From Rhinopomastus cyanomelas (Eukaryota > Chordata > Aves > Bucerotiformes > Rhinopomastidae), in assembly GCA_013400115.1 (NCBI GenBank), contig VXBP01000410.1, positions 62,001 to 126,000 of the forward strand: 64,000 nucleotides of DNA. The letters are read 5' to 3'. The notes under the pieces are model-generated. The model saw nothing but the letters and a program-made list of their open reading frames with translations, made no database searches and was not told the DNA's origin. Positions 1-12,333 of the stretch are shown here, in pieces. How positions within the stretch are numbered: the stretch's first letter is position 1; each line of letters starts with the position of its first letter. The position numbers and the translations under genes were made by a program.

Positions 1-430
1 TGTGCTTTAGGGTTGAAATGCCTCTCCTATGGAGACAGGCTGAGGGAGTTGGGGCTGTTCAGCCTGGAGAAGAGAAGGGTTTGTGGTGACCTTATAGCAG
101 CGATTCGGTACCTGAAGGGGCTGCAGGAAAGCTGGAGTGTGACTTTTTATGAGGGACTCTAGTGATAGAACAAGGGGGAATGGTTTCAAGCTAAAAGAGC
201 GAAGACTTTAGATTATATCTTAGAAAGAAATTCCTCCCTGCGAGGGTGCTGAGGCACTGGAACAGGTTGTGCTGGGAGGTTGTGGCTGCTCCATCCCTGG
301 AAGTACCCAAGACTAGGTTGGATGAGGCTCTGGGCAACCCGGTCTGGTGAGAGGTGTCTCTGCCCGTGGCAAGGGGTGTTGTAGCCGGGTGATCTACAAG
401 GTCCCTTACAACCTAAATCATTCTGTGATC
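1..430 (+). repeat. CR1: CR1 LINE, 3' end, off left edge
   Basis: This is the 3' terminal part of a CR1 retrotransposon. It reads through the hallmark block GGCTGTTCAGCCTGGAGAAG, then the dispersed CR1 landmarks for the repaired-strand region (CACTGGAACAGGTTG, CCATCCCTGGAAGT). It ends in the GGTCCCTTACAACC block and an ATTCTGTGAT tail near 430. The first 20 bases already resemble CR1, so the element probably continues beyond the window. No intact frame remains. The 3' hairpin survives as GTTGTA (378-383) paired with TACAAC (407-412). Confidence 0.93.
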
Positions 431-3400
431 TGTCAAAGGAGAGGTTGAGATCTTTCATGATTCTTCCCATTCTCTATTGTCGTAGATCAGTTACATGATC
501 CCTGAGAAAACACGGGTGTATTTCACCCCAGTTAGTAGACTATGAACTGCATGGTTGGATGGATCCGTTTAATCCACGCACCAAAATCTTACATGCGAGT
601 CCCAATACAAGTGCTGAACATCACTAGGATTCACAGACAGTATTTTCTGCTTTTTGACCCATGGCTCAAGTGATTGGTTGGGAGTCCAGGTGGCAATAAA
701 TTGTTTGAGTAAATACTTTTTTCTTTTTGCAACCCAGTTATTTATGTTGAGTTTAATGGTCTAGATACGGACTCTCTGAAATAGCTTTCGGTGCATTCTG
801 TTGTGCTGTCCATTGTTCATTTTAAAGATACGTTGCTGTTCCCAGGTTTCTTATTTTCATCTATCTCTCCTTTTTTTCTAATTTCATAGCTGACAGTATC
901 CCCTAAATGAGTAACTTCGATTGCATGCCAGCTTCTAGGGCTTGAGATCTATAGGTTGGGAGTGGAGACTGAAGGAGGGAATTGATTATACTACAGCTAT
1001 ATAAAATAAATTTTAAACAGCCACAAATGTGAATCTGTCAGACGGGAAAATAATAATCTTCTTCCATCTTCTGGTGTGGAATCTTATGTTCTTTATTGAA
1101 ATGAACAAAATACGCTTTGCTTCAAGGTCTTCTGTTTCATGACTCGTCCTCTGTGTGCCGTTATATTTTTTTATCTTGTCTAATCTTTCTTTTTATTTGC
1201 TGTTTTCTGAACTGTACATCAGGTTCTCTTGTTTGTTTAACATGAATGCTTCAGTGTGTCCCCTTGATCATTCTTACAATTTCCTCTGCTACATTTTAAT
1301 GGAGACAAGCACCTGTCTCCTGAAAACTTCCCTGAGATAAAAGCTACTTGGGCCAATGTAGAAGGAAGGGATATGGTGTCTTGTCTTATCCACTTTCCTT
1401 TTTTAACTTTAATTATTGAGTTCAAGCAAGAAAAGTTTGACATGACTGAAAATAGTTCTTGCTTTCAGGGGCGTGTGATGAAACTGAGTATCAACGGCAC
1501 ATAACAAACTCTGAACAAACACAACACTGGTAGCAAGGCTAAGTATGTGCCTGGAAGAATCCTTGCTACAGATCACCACATGCAGTTTTGGTCCTGCAGA
1601 AAACTCTGATATTCTGAAGCCTTTGCTATCACAGACCAACGCTTTAAGATAGAAAATTGCACTGATTTAGAATATCGTGTAACCCATTTTGTGAAATGGT
1701 GTTATTTGTCAGGGCTCTGTAGTCAATCAAAAGTTTTCAGTGTTTCAGAACTACCATACTGGGGTTTTTTATCAGACCCAGCTATTTCCCTGAGTTTTCC
1801 CATTTAAAAAAAAAATCTGTCATTAAACCTTTAAAAAGTAGTACAGACTCATTTTCTCATAGGATGGTTTATTCTTATTTGTGGTTGACTTAACTTTGAG
1901 TGTAGTGGTGATAATACTAGTTCATAGAAACATGACATGACAGCATGTGTTATTTCAGGATTTCTCTCTACACATATAGCTATAAGACAAAGCTCTGTAG
2001 CACAGATAAGGGCATCTTTCCATATACTCTTGATTTTGCCATGATGTCCAATAGAGACTCTAGTCACTAGTTATTTTTGTGGAGATAGGTGATATCCACT
2101 TGAAGTCTCAGATACTGCAGCTTATTAATTCACCAGAAGACAATCTTTGTTTTTACAGCAGGATTTAACTTTTTGTAAGAACTTCCGCAAATACTTAAAT
2201 TCACCAAATGAAAGATTGTCTTTGCAAAAGACAATGTTTGAATTTTTAAACGTAAGTTTGTCAGTTGAATCATCTTGGGGGAAAAGTACATGTTTTAATC
2301 TTATTTTAATGATGGTAAATGGACTTTAAAAAACAGTATCGGTTCAAATGAAAGTAATTTTGTAACGAGATAAAGAGGGAACTTCAAAACTGGCGTTAAA
2401 GATTGGTATACGTGTCTGTGCCCAGCTTCATTGAGAAGAGGTAAGGACAAAAGCTATTACAAGTCTTGAGAAAACTGGCCCATCCTAGTAAATAATAGGA
2501 TCAGAGGACAGAAAATTTAATACTTTGAGGTCTAGAAGGAGAGGGAACTTTTCAACTAAGACTTCAAAGGAAAGGCTGAAAAAAAAGCACAACACATGCA
2601 GCAGAAGATAAATCTTGCCCTGAAAGTTTGGTACTAAATGAAGGATGATGGTGTGGAAAATGGAGGAGTGACCCAGCGTGACACTCAGTGGAAGAGACCC
2701 TCCAAATCTTTTGGAAATAAAACCATTTCAAGTTTTAGCTTTCGGTAGTATAGGAAGCAAACACTTGTGATGTGATTGTTGTATTGTGTAGGGGCAAGAA
2801 GTTAAGGTTTAAATCTTTGAGGAAATTTTCTCTGGAGCACTCAATGCAAGTGAAACGATCTCATCCAGCTGCTTTAACATCCGCTATAAACTGCAGTTCT
2901 CGCTAATCAGCTTTTCTGTCCCAGGGTGCTCCCTGTTTACAGAACATGTTTAACCTTTCCAAGGTGGAAGGTGGGAAGCAGAGTGGGAGGTGTGGTCTAA
3001 CAGTGAAGATCTAGCCATAAAGATGTGACATCCCAGCACATGAGAAACCATCTAAAAAATCCAAACCCTTCCATTATTGCGCTCAGAAGTTCCCTATATT
3101 GATCTTTTCTGTTTAGCAGCAGTGCCTATGCAGTGTATCAGCTCTGTGGGAAGCCCTAATCAATACCTCAGTGCAACGGTCTGACAGTTATTTACTCATC
3201 AGCTCATTAGAGTGGGGACAGTAGATTACACTTCTCATAATTTCACTATTGACTGGCACACTACACTATGGTTTTGTTGGTGGAGGGGTTTTTTTTAAGC
3301 AACCTGTAATGATGATGCCAGGAGGAAGGAGAAAAAACACAAACTTCTATAATGAGAATATCTTGTAAAAGCAGAGGAGACTTATTCATGGTAAGAGAGG

Positions 3401-4933
3401 CTTTGGGCATGATAAAGTACAGTGAAGAGAAGGGAGGAGCAGTGACAGCTCAGTGCTGGGTGAAAAGAAGTTTCTAGTTTGCATTCATGAGGTGGACAGG
3501 GCTAGACCTTGGCTGTACAGTCCAGACTCCTTTGTCGTGATGAGTGAGCATCCCGTGCTATTGATTGAGGTGGGAAGACGTGAATTTAGTTTGAAGTCAA
3601 TGGTGGTGTAGCATTGCCTAGCAGGCTTGTACTGACCCTTGCCCTGAAAGGGGTCCAGCATGGCACAGACTTGTTAGGGAACCTTAGTTAGCAACTGCGG
3701 CTCTAGCTGTCCCTGATGAGTTTTACAAATTGCTGGTGAGTATAAAAGGAGTGAACAAGACAACTTCTTCCTCCCAGGAGTGTGTCACTATTATATCACA
3801 AGAGTAGATACAAAAAACTCTTCTTAGGTTTTTGGATGAATTTTGCTCATTTCAAAAGTAAACTTGAAAGGCCCCAGAGCAGAAAAACAAATTTAAAATG
3901 GCTTGTACACACTCCTAAGATAAGAGAAGTATAACTGCTCATCAGAAGAAGTTGTGAAGTAGTAGGTGACTTTTTCCTGTCTTTAAGATTTTGAGACATC
4001 ACTGCCTATCTGAGTTTTGGTTTAGACTTAGGGAACACATGACATTTGGCCATTAAAAAGGTAACTGAATCAAATTCTATGCTGGTGTTCTACTAGTAAT
4101 TGGGCAATTGTCACTCCATACATGTGAACTGCGGGAGGACTGTTAGTTGTGCCTTCTGTAGGCAAACTTGTTCTCATCAGCTGTCAAATATAAGTGGAAG
4201 TGTAGCAGCATCCTTTTCCCAGAAGAACTACCATTCCTTCATTAGCTCATGTTTTGAGCAGGAAAGTTCCTACATCAGCTTTGACATCTCTAGTTCTGTG
4301 ACCTAGGAGTTGTTAGCAGAGGAACAGGACTTGGTACAAGTAAACATAAGGTGGTTTTTTTCCAAGGCTACCAATGAATTTGCTCTGAACTTTGAGCTTT
4401 TGGTCTAAATGTGTTGATCTATAAAGCTGGAACCCACACCTGAAGAGCCTTGTTCACTTCCTTGGCAGCCTTTTGACCCAACAAAGGGATCCCTTGTAGG
4501 CAAGGGATACATCCAGTTAGCAACAATGGGATTTCTGAACACACTTGTGCTCCATGGAATAGGAGCCCATTCTTCTGTGGAGCTAGCTCGAGCGGACCCG
4601 TAAACCAGGGCTGCATTTTTCTTGAGTGTTTGCCAAGTTTTGCTTTTAAAATTGTGCACAGGGAGTGTTTGTCATTTTGTACCTTTACAACACGAGGCAT
4701 TGCTGTTTGAGACTGACTGTCCCTGATTTGACACAACCCTGCACTTTCTAATTTGTTGTCATTATAAATCTTCTTGGGATGAGTGAGTGCGTTATCTTTT
4801 GGGGAGCGACCGGAATGCTGGATCCAGACACTTCTAAATCTTGGGTGACGCAGAGCACTCCAAGAAGCTAAAAAAGTAATTTGAGAGCCGTTCAGAAGAA
4901 GAATAAATGTTCAAGCATTCAGTCCTAGCATTG

Positions 4934-4960
4934 ATTTTTTTTTTATTTTTTTTTTCCCAG
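4934..4960 (+). other. Long polypyrimidine tract ending in CCCAG
   Basis: Two runs of about ten T separated by one A lead directly into CCCAG, the layout of a strong 3' splice site. Downstream, one frame stays open for about 27 codons before a stop and no donor-like site stands out. It may equally be a decayed poly-T tract. I see no matching exon. Confidence 0.3.
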
Positions 4961-5872
4961 GACCAGCTCGTGTACTGAATTGGTGCTTGTATTCATTGCC
5001 TGTAAAACTGTCCCCTTTGTAACTCTTCAAGGATGCATTTTGTATTTTTGATTATAGACTTATAAGATCTTTCTCTCTTCCATTTTCTATTGCCAGGAAG
5101 GAACCAATTTTCCCATTCTAAGAACTAAATGGTACTAAGGGTTTTTTGTAAAGACATTAACTACAAGTTTTACTCACTGGATATTGTGAAATATTGAGGT
5201 TGGCTGATTATTGTGTGTCTAAAGAAATCACCCACTATTAGACAGTAGACTGTATAAACGGGCAGGCTTATTGTTAAAACACTTGCGGCTGACCCAGCAG
5301 AAAGCTGTCAGTGGAAACTTTTTTCATTACTTTCAGAAAGCCCTAATCAGGCCCCTGTAATAAAGCAGCTTTTCTGAAACTTGCTTCTTCAGGAATGGGT
5401 GTACATTCTGCATCCCAAACTGGACAGTGACAATTAATAAAGAGCGTGAAATACTTATACAACCACATCTGTGCGATGTTTCTGCCCAGAGCCCTTGCTC
5501 ACAGGACTCCTTGTCTAATGATGCACTGTGTTCTTCTGATGGTTAAAAACAACCCAGACTCTGGTAGCTTCTTGAAGGGAGAGTGTGGTGATGCATTGTC
5601 TTGGCAGACAGTTTTATTTTTCAGTAAAATAGAACAAGTCCAGAGTATATGAGCTGCTGCTGAAAGCAGTAAGGTGGCTGTTTTGAGGTTGCTGCCTTAC
5701 AGTAATATCTCAAGTAGCTGTGGAAATATTAGAACTCGGCAAGGTCTGTGGCGATCAATTAGCACTGACTGATAAAACATAATTTCTCAGACTTATCTCA
5801 CTCCTTGCAGTGGTTTGAGCATTTGATTCTGCCTCAGTAGAACAATTCTTGTGTAGCCTACCCCATTCAATT

Positions 5873-5898
5873 ATCAGAGGTAGAAATCAGAGGTAGAA
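5873..5898. repeat. 13-bp perfect tandem duplication
   Basis: ATCAGAGGTAGAA occurs twice in direct succession without mismatch (5873-5885 and 5886-5898). It is a simple local duplication in otherwise unique DNA. Confidence 0.9.
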
Positions 5899-6757
5899 GA
5901 CTCACTTTGTACACTGTTCTGTTGTGTGCAGAGGGGTTGTGAGAACTCTGAAAATGCAGGCAGCTTCAGGGTAAGTGCTTAAAGGTATGCTTTGGCACCT
6001 AAGATGGGGCTAAAACTGCTTGCTTAGGACTGACTTTAAATGGAGGGAGGTCTGGTTTTGCAGCCAAGGTGTGTGGCAATGGCTTCTACTTTCAGGGTGT
6101 CCTAGTTTCACTGGGGGCCATTGCACGCTCTTGCACAGGATAAAATGTGCAGAGCAGAGTCCTACCTCCTCACAACAAAGAAAGACTGTCGTTTCAACTT
6201 ACTCTCCTTTAAGACTTTGAAATGCAAAACATTGCTGTTCAGAGCCCTTCAGGAGTGGACATCACACGATAAAAGCCAAACTCTTGAACTAGTGCATTTT
6301 TGACCAGAGCAATAAAGTGAGGAGGTACATGATTAATAAATCATAAACACTTTTGTGAGTCCTATCCTAATAATCCTTTGATCCCAAGATCATCTTGCCA
6401 GGGCTCATTTAAGGCAAATAGAGATTGAAAAGTAAGCATGAATGGTAAGCAGGGTTCTGTCTTTTGGAGAATAAGTGGAAGGCAACGATTGAAAGCATGA
6501 GGTACTAAAAGGAGCAACTGTGGGGCTGACAACAGCACAACTGTGTTTCTCTGGTTTCATCACCTGGTGAATCATGTAGACTTTCAAAAAGCAATCTTTC
6601 TTACCACCCTTTTACTTTTGTATCTCTTCTCTTCCCCTCTTCCACCAATGAAATGGAAATCAATACCTGGGTCTTGCCACTAAGCTGCTCTGCTTAGGAA
6701 CGGTAACACTTACCAGCGAGGAAAAGTGCATAAATACAGCAATCTTCAGGTGTTCTA

Positions 6758-6791
6758 GTGAACAGGATGTTGGTGTGAACAGGATGTTGGT
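6758..6791. repeat. 17-bp perfect tandem duplication
   Basis: GTGAACAGGATGTTGGT is present as two adjacent identical copies (6758-6774 and 6775-6791). The absence of any difference between copies suggests a recent slippage event or a short variable tandem repeat. Confidence 0.92.
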
Positions 6792-8200
6792 GCATATTAT
6801 TTGAAATCAGGTCCATTTGCACTAGTTTTCTTGATTTAGCAATATTTTTTGGTTTAAATGAATGTGGTGTAATAATCTCTAGGGGAAATATCTTCCGAGT
6901 ATCGGTGTCATAGCAAATACAAAAGGTTCTCTGGGAAAGCTTCACTGTTTAAGATCCTCTTTGAGAGCATCAGACACTTTAATTTTTCATGGGTTCTTTA
7001 GCTCTTCTCTAGTTACAAGTGTAAGACAATGGTTGCAAATGCTCAGGGGTAAAATCATAGAAAATGCCAACAAAAATTAAATTAGCTAGATAATTACAGT
7101 CGGCTTGTCTGGAACGCCACTGGGTGTGCAGAGTCATCGTGAAATAGTCCTTTGGAGAAATAGACAGAGGAATTAACTGGTGCCATAGAAACTGGGCTAA
7201 GCAGTTTTGAACCAGAAAAGCAGTGGACCAGAGAAGAAGAGTATAAGCCAACTGGGGCAAACTTCTTGCCAATAGCCAGGAGTGAGCTGCTTTTGCTAGA
7301 TGTATTGACCTAAGTATGTAAGAGCTGCACAATCTGTTTGGAAGCAGAGTGAATTAACAATCTAATCCAGGTGTTGCTGCACTGCATGGCTGTACTTGGA
7401 ATAGCTAGTGTAGCAGTGGTTCATGGGCACCAACAGGTGTACACTCAACTCCTCTGCTGGCCATACCTGTCAGGATCTGTTTATGAAAGAGAGGTCAGCC
7501 TGCCTGTTTTATCCTGGGGTAGGGCGTTTCTATAGCAGATATGATCCTGTTCTCAAGAACTCTTGACAAATCCCTCTTTGTGGGTTGTTTCTGTCATTTT
7601 TCCATATTATTTGAAATAGTCATAATTTAGCACCAGTCAAGTGGAGAAATTAATCGCTCAACTAGTTGGGCTTTCAACACTTTTTATCCTCTGAGGGATT
7701 CTGCAAAGCAGATAAACCCAGGTTGTACTGCTTGTTGAGACCATACAAAAGGAAATCTAAACGCACGTTGCTGTCACCCTTCCTTTTGTACGTCCATGGC
7801 AAAATGTAATGCTTGCAGGGCTAAAGCGCTTGAATCGTTCCCAATCTGCTGATGAAGTCGGAAAGAGTTCATTTCCCTGCCCTTTGAAAGTAGCTGATAA
7901 GCGTGTTCACTGGAGGTCTACAGCTCCTGCACTTATCATTGAGTGCAGTCTCTGAAGAAATTATTTCTATTACCCTCGTAAAGGAGAGGCAGCCAAGGTA
8001 GACAGCACAGAGATCAGATGGGTGCCACTTGCTCCAAAGCTATTTCCCTGAAGCAAATATTATCTCTATTGTCTCTGAGCTTTGAAAAAGTGTTCAACTT
8101 TCCCAATCAAACCTCAATTCATAACTTCGCTTCTGGACTCTTAACACTTTAGATAAAGATTCTAGTGACACATTAAGTCTTTGATAGAGGCTTTGGCTTT

Positions 8201-8223
8201 AATCATAGAATCATTAGGGATTG
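8201..8223 (-). repeat. CR1: Possible CR1 3' tail remnant
   Basis: The stretch ATCATAGAATCATTAGGGAT matches the reverse complement of the tail shared by several CR1 copies in this window, for example at 16989. Similarity stops after about 22 bases, so it is either an extremely truncated insertion or a decayed one. Confidence 0.4.
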
Positions 8224-11200
8224 CTTTGCGAACGGATGGTGTTTAACTGGTCTCATACACAATTTTACCTCGAGGGGGGGAAAAAATGTTTCGGTTTAAA
8301 CAAGGGGTTTTCTGATTCCTTTAGATAAATACAATTCAAAGTGAAGTTATATTTTAGCTTAAATTGAGTTGTCCTCATGGAAACTCTGGAATCAGTTTGT
8401 GTAAACAGACTTGAAGAGGCCAGCACACGCGTGGCAGTTATGGTACTCCTTGAGTTGTCTTTGGAGTGCTGGTGAAACTGAATAAAGAGAAGATAGAAAA
8501 AGACTCTGAAACTTTAATTGGCCATTAAGCAATTATTTTTAAAAAGGAAAAACTTTTTCTTTGGAGAGTGAGGTGCTCATGTTGAGTGTGAGGGCAAGAT
8601 TTTCCAGGGAATTTGCCACTTCTGCATCTTTTGCTCCTACACGCTATAGAAGAGAGAGGCACAGAGGCACTAGGTTACATCAAACAGAGCACTGCCTTCC
8701 CTTGAGCATCTTTCACAGGCAGGGTTCGTATTCTCTGTGTTTACAATGGCATGATGCTTCTGAAGTGTAGCTGGCACTGAGCACCACGAGAGGGCTTGTG
8801 AACAGTTTCAAACCTTGCCTTTCCGCAAGGCTTCTTTCAGTTTAGTTTAAGCAAGATTAAAAACATACGTCCGGAAGCAGGACCCCCTCCTGTGTTTGGT
8901 GTTACAAAAGGAACAAATCTCAATTAATCTTGAGCAGTTCTTTCTCAAGGACACTGGGCCTTCAGCACTTCTGACTGATAAGCATGAAGAGAATTAGACA
9001 AGACGGTGAGGCTACAGTTTAATAGGAAGTCACCATGAGCAGAAAACCAAGCCCCTTAACTCCTGAACAGCTCCCAAGAACTGTATTTCCCTGCCCTCTG
9101 AACAAACTCAGTTGTTGGTGGAGGATATGTGCATGTCTCCATCATCAGCCCATTCTTAGTCCAAATGATCCTCAGTTGCCTTATTTTTCACTCTTGCTCC
9201 TCTCTATAGCTAAGCCTGATCAGTGAATGGTTAGGCTAGAGCTGCTGGCTTTTTTACTTACACAGCACAGTTGACCTTTATCCCCCACCTAATGGCACTA
9301 GGAAAAAAAACCAAACCTCAGTGTCAGCTCTAATTCCAAATGTGCAATAGTCTGATACATGTGAACAGAAAGGTAGACCGAAGTGCTGGCATTCAAGACT
9401 TTCTTTAGCTCATGTGCTTGTGAGATGGATGTAGGTCAGCACCTTACTACTTACCATTATCACCGATGCCTGCCAAGGGCAAAAGCTTGCTTGCTAGTTA
9501 TTACCCTCCTGGGAACAATTTTGAATGGAATCTTGCTGGTGCCAGCGATGCTGCTGCTCACTGAAGGATAAGGCTGAGCAGGAGTAGGATTTATTATTGG
9601 GCAATTATTACGATGTAAAAAGAAGGGCAACCTGTTCTGATTTAGTAAAATTAAGTTTAGGTTTAGGAATTGCAAGTGTTGAATTGATTTCTAATATTTT
9701 TATGCAGCTGGGAAGCAGTGGTGCAAGTAAGGCTCATGCTGAGTTCTCTAGGGAATGTAGGTGCTACCTGTGCTCCTGAGTTCAAGCTTCCAAGTCTTTG
9801 TCTGTGGGAAGAGAACAATAGGGCTAGAAAAAGAATACAGACAAAGTAGGAAAAGGTTAGCCTAGACAGAGGCAAGTTATAAATAGGAAAAGATGCCTCA
9901 AGGCTCTGTGCAATATAATATTTAAGAGGAAGGCTTATTAAACTTGCCTGATATGCCAGTGACAAGAAATGTTGGAGGCTCGTTTCGCTGTCATTTAAAG
10001 AGGTTGAGAGAAGGAAATCAAACCTTTGCTGGCAAAGTATCTTAAACCACTTCAGCCTTACTAGGTGAACTTAATCTCTGACCTGTGACATGTTTGCAGC
10101 CCTTCATGCTTCTCACAAATCCCAGAACTTGTCCACAAGGAACCACAATGTATTCAAATAGAATCCAAGAGTAGGGCTTTTTCCTCAAAGAGCCTATAGG
10201 GTTTTTTCTTCTTTTTTTTTAACCTAGTAAGACTCAAAACTTAAGTAACATAGGTGATCAAATTGCAGAATAGAGGCAATGTGCATTCAGAAACTTATTT
10301 TTTAAAATATTAAACAGAAAATAGGTGGGTGTTTTTTTAATTAACATAGCTGGCTGGAGTTCTTGGGTGCAGGTGTAGAAACTGTACTATCAGAAAAACA
10401 GCATCTTGCCAACCACACTGCTGATTTGTGCCGCACCTATTTGCGCTGCTCTCTTGTTCCACTGAATTGCTTTTCACTCCTAAGGGGGGGAAAAAAGTTT
10501 TCTGATTCTTGAGACCAGAGAGAGAATGATGTGAATGAGCTAGTGGAGTGCCTGCCCTACCAGCACTAGCCAAGGGAAACATCTACCCAATTACTTATGT
10601 TTAAATGTCACTGCCTTTCTGGTGCAGACAATACGTCTAATTGACATGAGGTCACATCCAACTGCATAAGCATGTGTGGGATGTAGTTAAACTTTACTAT
10701 TTTTTTACTGTAAGATTCTGGCTTCTTTCAGCAAAACATGAAAATGCATCCTTTTCATTGTAAACTACTCTTGTTGATGCAAAATGGGCTATTAAAGGAA
10801 CCCGGAGTGTTCCCTGCTGCTTGCAAGGAGTGCAAGCAAAACATCCATCTAATCCAGAAGGTACTTGAAAAGTCACCTGTTTAACAGAAAAGAAGCCAGA
10901 GGTGATTGCTTGCAGATGTTATAAATATTGTAAATATGTAAACCATTGAAATATGAACTTGTGATGCAGGTATGGTGTTATTTGTGGACCTCGGAGAAGG
11001 AAACATTTCTCAGTATTTTTCCAGATCAGTCTGTTCTTACACTCAGGATGGTGCAAACAAGATTAGCCATCTATGACCTAAATCTTGGAGAGATGAAACC
11101 TGTGCAAATGTACAGTCCTTTTATCTGAGGCACTGATGACACAGCTTGTCTAATGCTTCCTCTGTCATTTAAATGCCAGCTCCTCCTCTGGTTATATAGA

Positions 11201-11666
11201 AATATGGATTTATGCAGTAAGGTGTATCAGACCCCTTGGCAAAAAGCCATCAATTATGTTAGAAAGCACTTCCCTCTACACGAGATTATTGTGTAATTGT
11301 CTGCCGTGCAGTTTCTCTGTCTTTTCTTGAAGTATCTGGGGTTGTAGGTAGAGACTCGTGTAGAATTAGTTTGAATGGTAGTGCAATAAGAAGTGACAAA
11401 GGCTTTTCTTTTTTTAGAGCAGTAAATGTCTTTAAGGCTTGTGCACTCTAAAATCCAAAATTCGGGTTGTTTAGCAAAGTCTTAGATCTTAATGCTGCTT
11501 AGCAGGTGTTACCACAAGAACTTTGGTAGTATAACTGCTGTAAAACTGAGGTCAGAGCAAATACTTTTTTTCCTCTCTTCGTTCCCATCTTTGCCTACGT
11601 GTTTTTGTGTGCTTGGCCACCTTCATCTCTAAGATGGACCAGAACTGTTTGTGTAGTAGAATGTCT
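8224..11666. other. Gene-free unique DNA
   Basis: I see no exon, RNA gene or transposon. Short A, T and G runs occur (8273-8285, 10206-10220, 10486-10498). The open frames of 60-100 codons are scattered over both strands and resemble no known family. Confidence 0.6.
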
Positions 11667-11733
11667 ATGAGGGGGATTGGACTAATGATCTTTCAAGGTC
11701 CCTTCCAATCCCTAATGTTCTGTGACTCTGTGT
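11667..11733 (+). repeat. CR1: CR1 3' tail, ultra-short
   Basis: Only the last 65 or so bases of a CR1 are present: GGGGGATTGGACTAATGATC, then CCCTTCCAATCCCTAATG and TTCTGTGACTCTGTG. The terminal hairpin is perfect here, GGGATTGGA (11673-11681) against TCCAATCCC (11704-11712). It belongs to the same 3' variant as the copies at 16989, 43457 and 57263. Confidence 0.9.
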
Positions 11734-12180
11734 ATTTCACTTGTGTTTCATGCCTTTCACCTTTACAGAAACACCGAGTTAGCATCAGGTCCAGCACATC
11801 ACAAAGTGCAATTATCTGCAGGACCTCCCTGTCCTTCCCCTTTTGCCCTATGACTCTTACTTTACCTGATTCTTCCTGATCTTGAACGTGAGACTGTACT
11901 AATCATCACGGCCAATGACTACAGTGGAATAAAACTCATGTTGTAAGTAACTGACACCAGCAGACAGTGTTTAAAGCTACCAGTCTGGGAAGTGAACTCC
12001 CATCAATGCACAACCTCATACTTCATTGTTGTTTTAAGGTTCCTTGAGAGACAAACTTCTCTTGTTTAGTATGAGTTGATTCACACTCAAAAATAAACCA
12101 CGTCTTGTAAAAAATGTATATTACTCACATCTTGTGACAGCCTAAACCAATTAAAAACTTTGTATAACTGTTCTTTTGCC
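11734..12180. other. Gene-free spacer
   Basis: This is unique sequence between two CR1 fragments, and I see nothing identifiable in it. Confidence 0.6.
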
Positions 12181-12333
12181 CGGGGAAGTAGTGGAGGCCC
12201 CATCCCTAGAGCTATTCAAGGTGAGGCTCAACAGGGCTCTGGGCAACCTGTTCTAGTTGAGGATGTCCCTGCTCACTGTGCAGGGTGGGACTAGATGACC
12301 TTTGGAGGTCCCTTCCACCTGAGGCAATTCTAA
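12181..12333 (+). repeat. CR1: CR1 LINE, 3' 150 bp
   Basis: It starts at the GGAAGTAGTGGAGGCCCCAT block and runs through CAACCTGTTCTAGTTGAGGA to GGTCCCTTCCACC. The tail is degraded. The 3' hairpin has the variant pair GGTGG (12284-12288) and CCACC (12315-12319), a compensated change relative to other copies. Confidence 0.92.

Larger units (their letters stand above)
431..8200. other. Gene-free unique DNA
   Basis: No coding exon or RNA gene is recognisable. Open frames are short (at most about 107 codons) and lie on both strands without splice or start context. It holds a long T tract ending in CCCAG at 4934-4960, a 13-bp tandem duplication at 5873 and a 17-bp one at 6758. A TATAAAAGG string at 3741 has no other promoter feature around it. 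Confidence 0.6.

Noticed and set aside
213..470. Minus-strand open frame over the first CR1
   Set aside because: Reverse shadow of a plus-strand CR1; the protein-like match is on the DNA level of the repeat only.
3741..3750. TATAAAAGGA as a TATA box
   Set aside because: No CpG enrichment, initiator or transcript evidence; such strings are common by chance.
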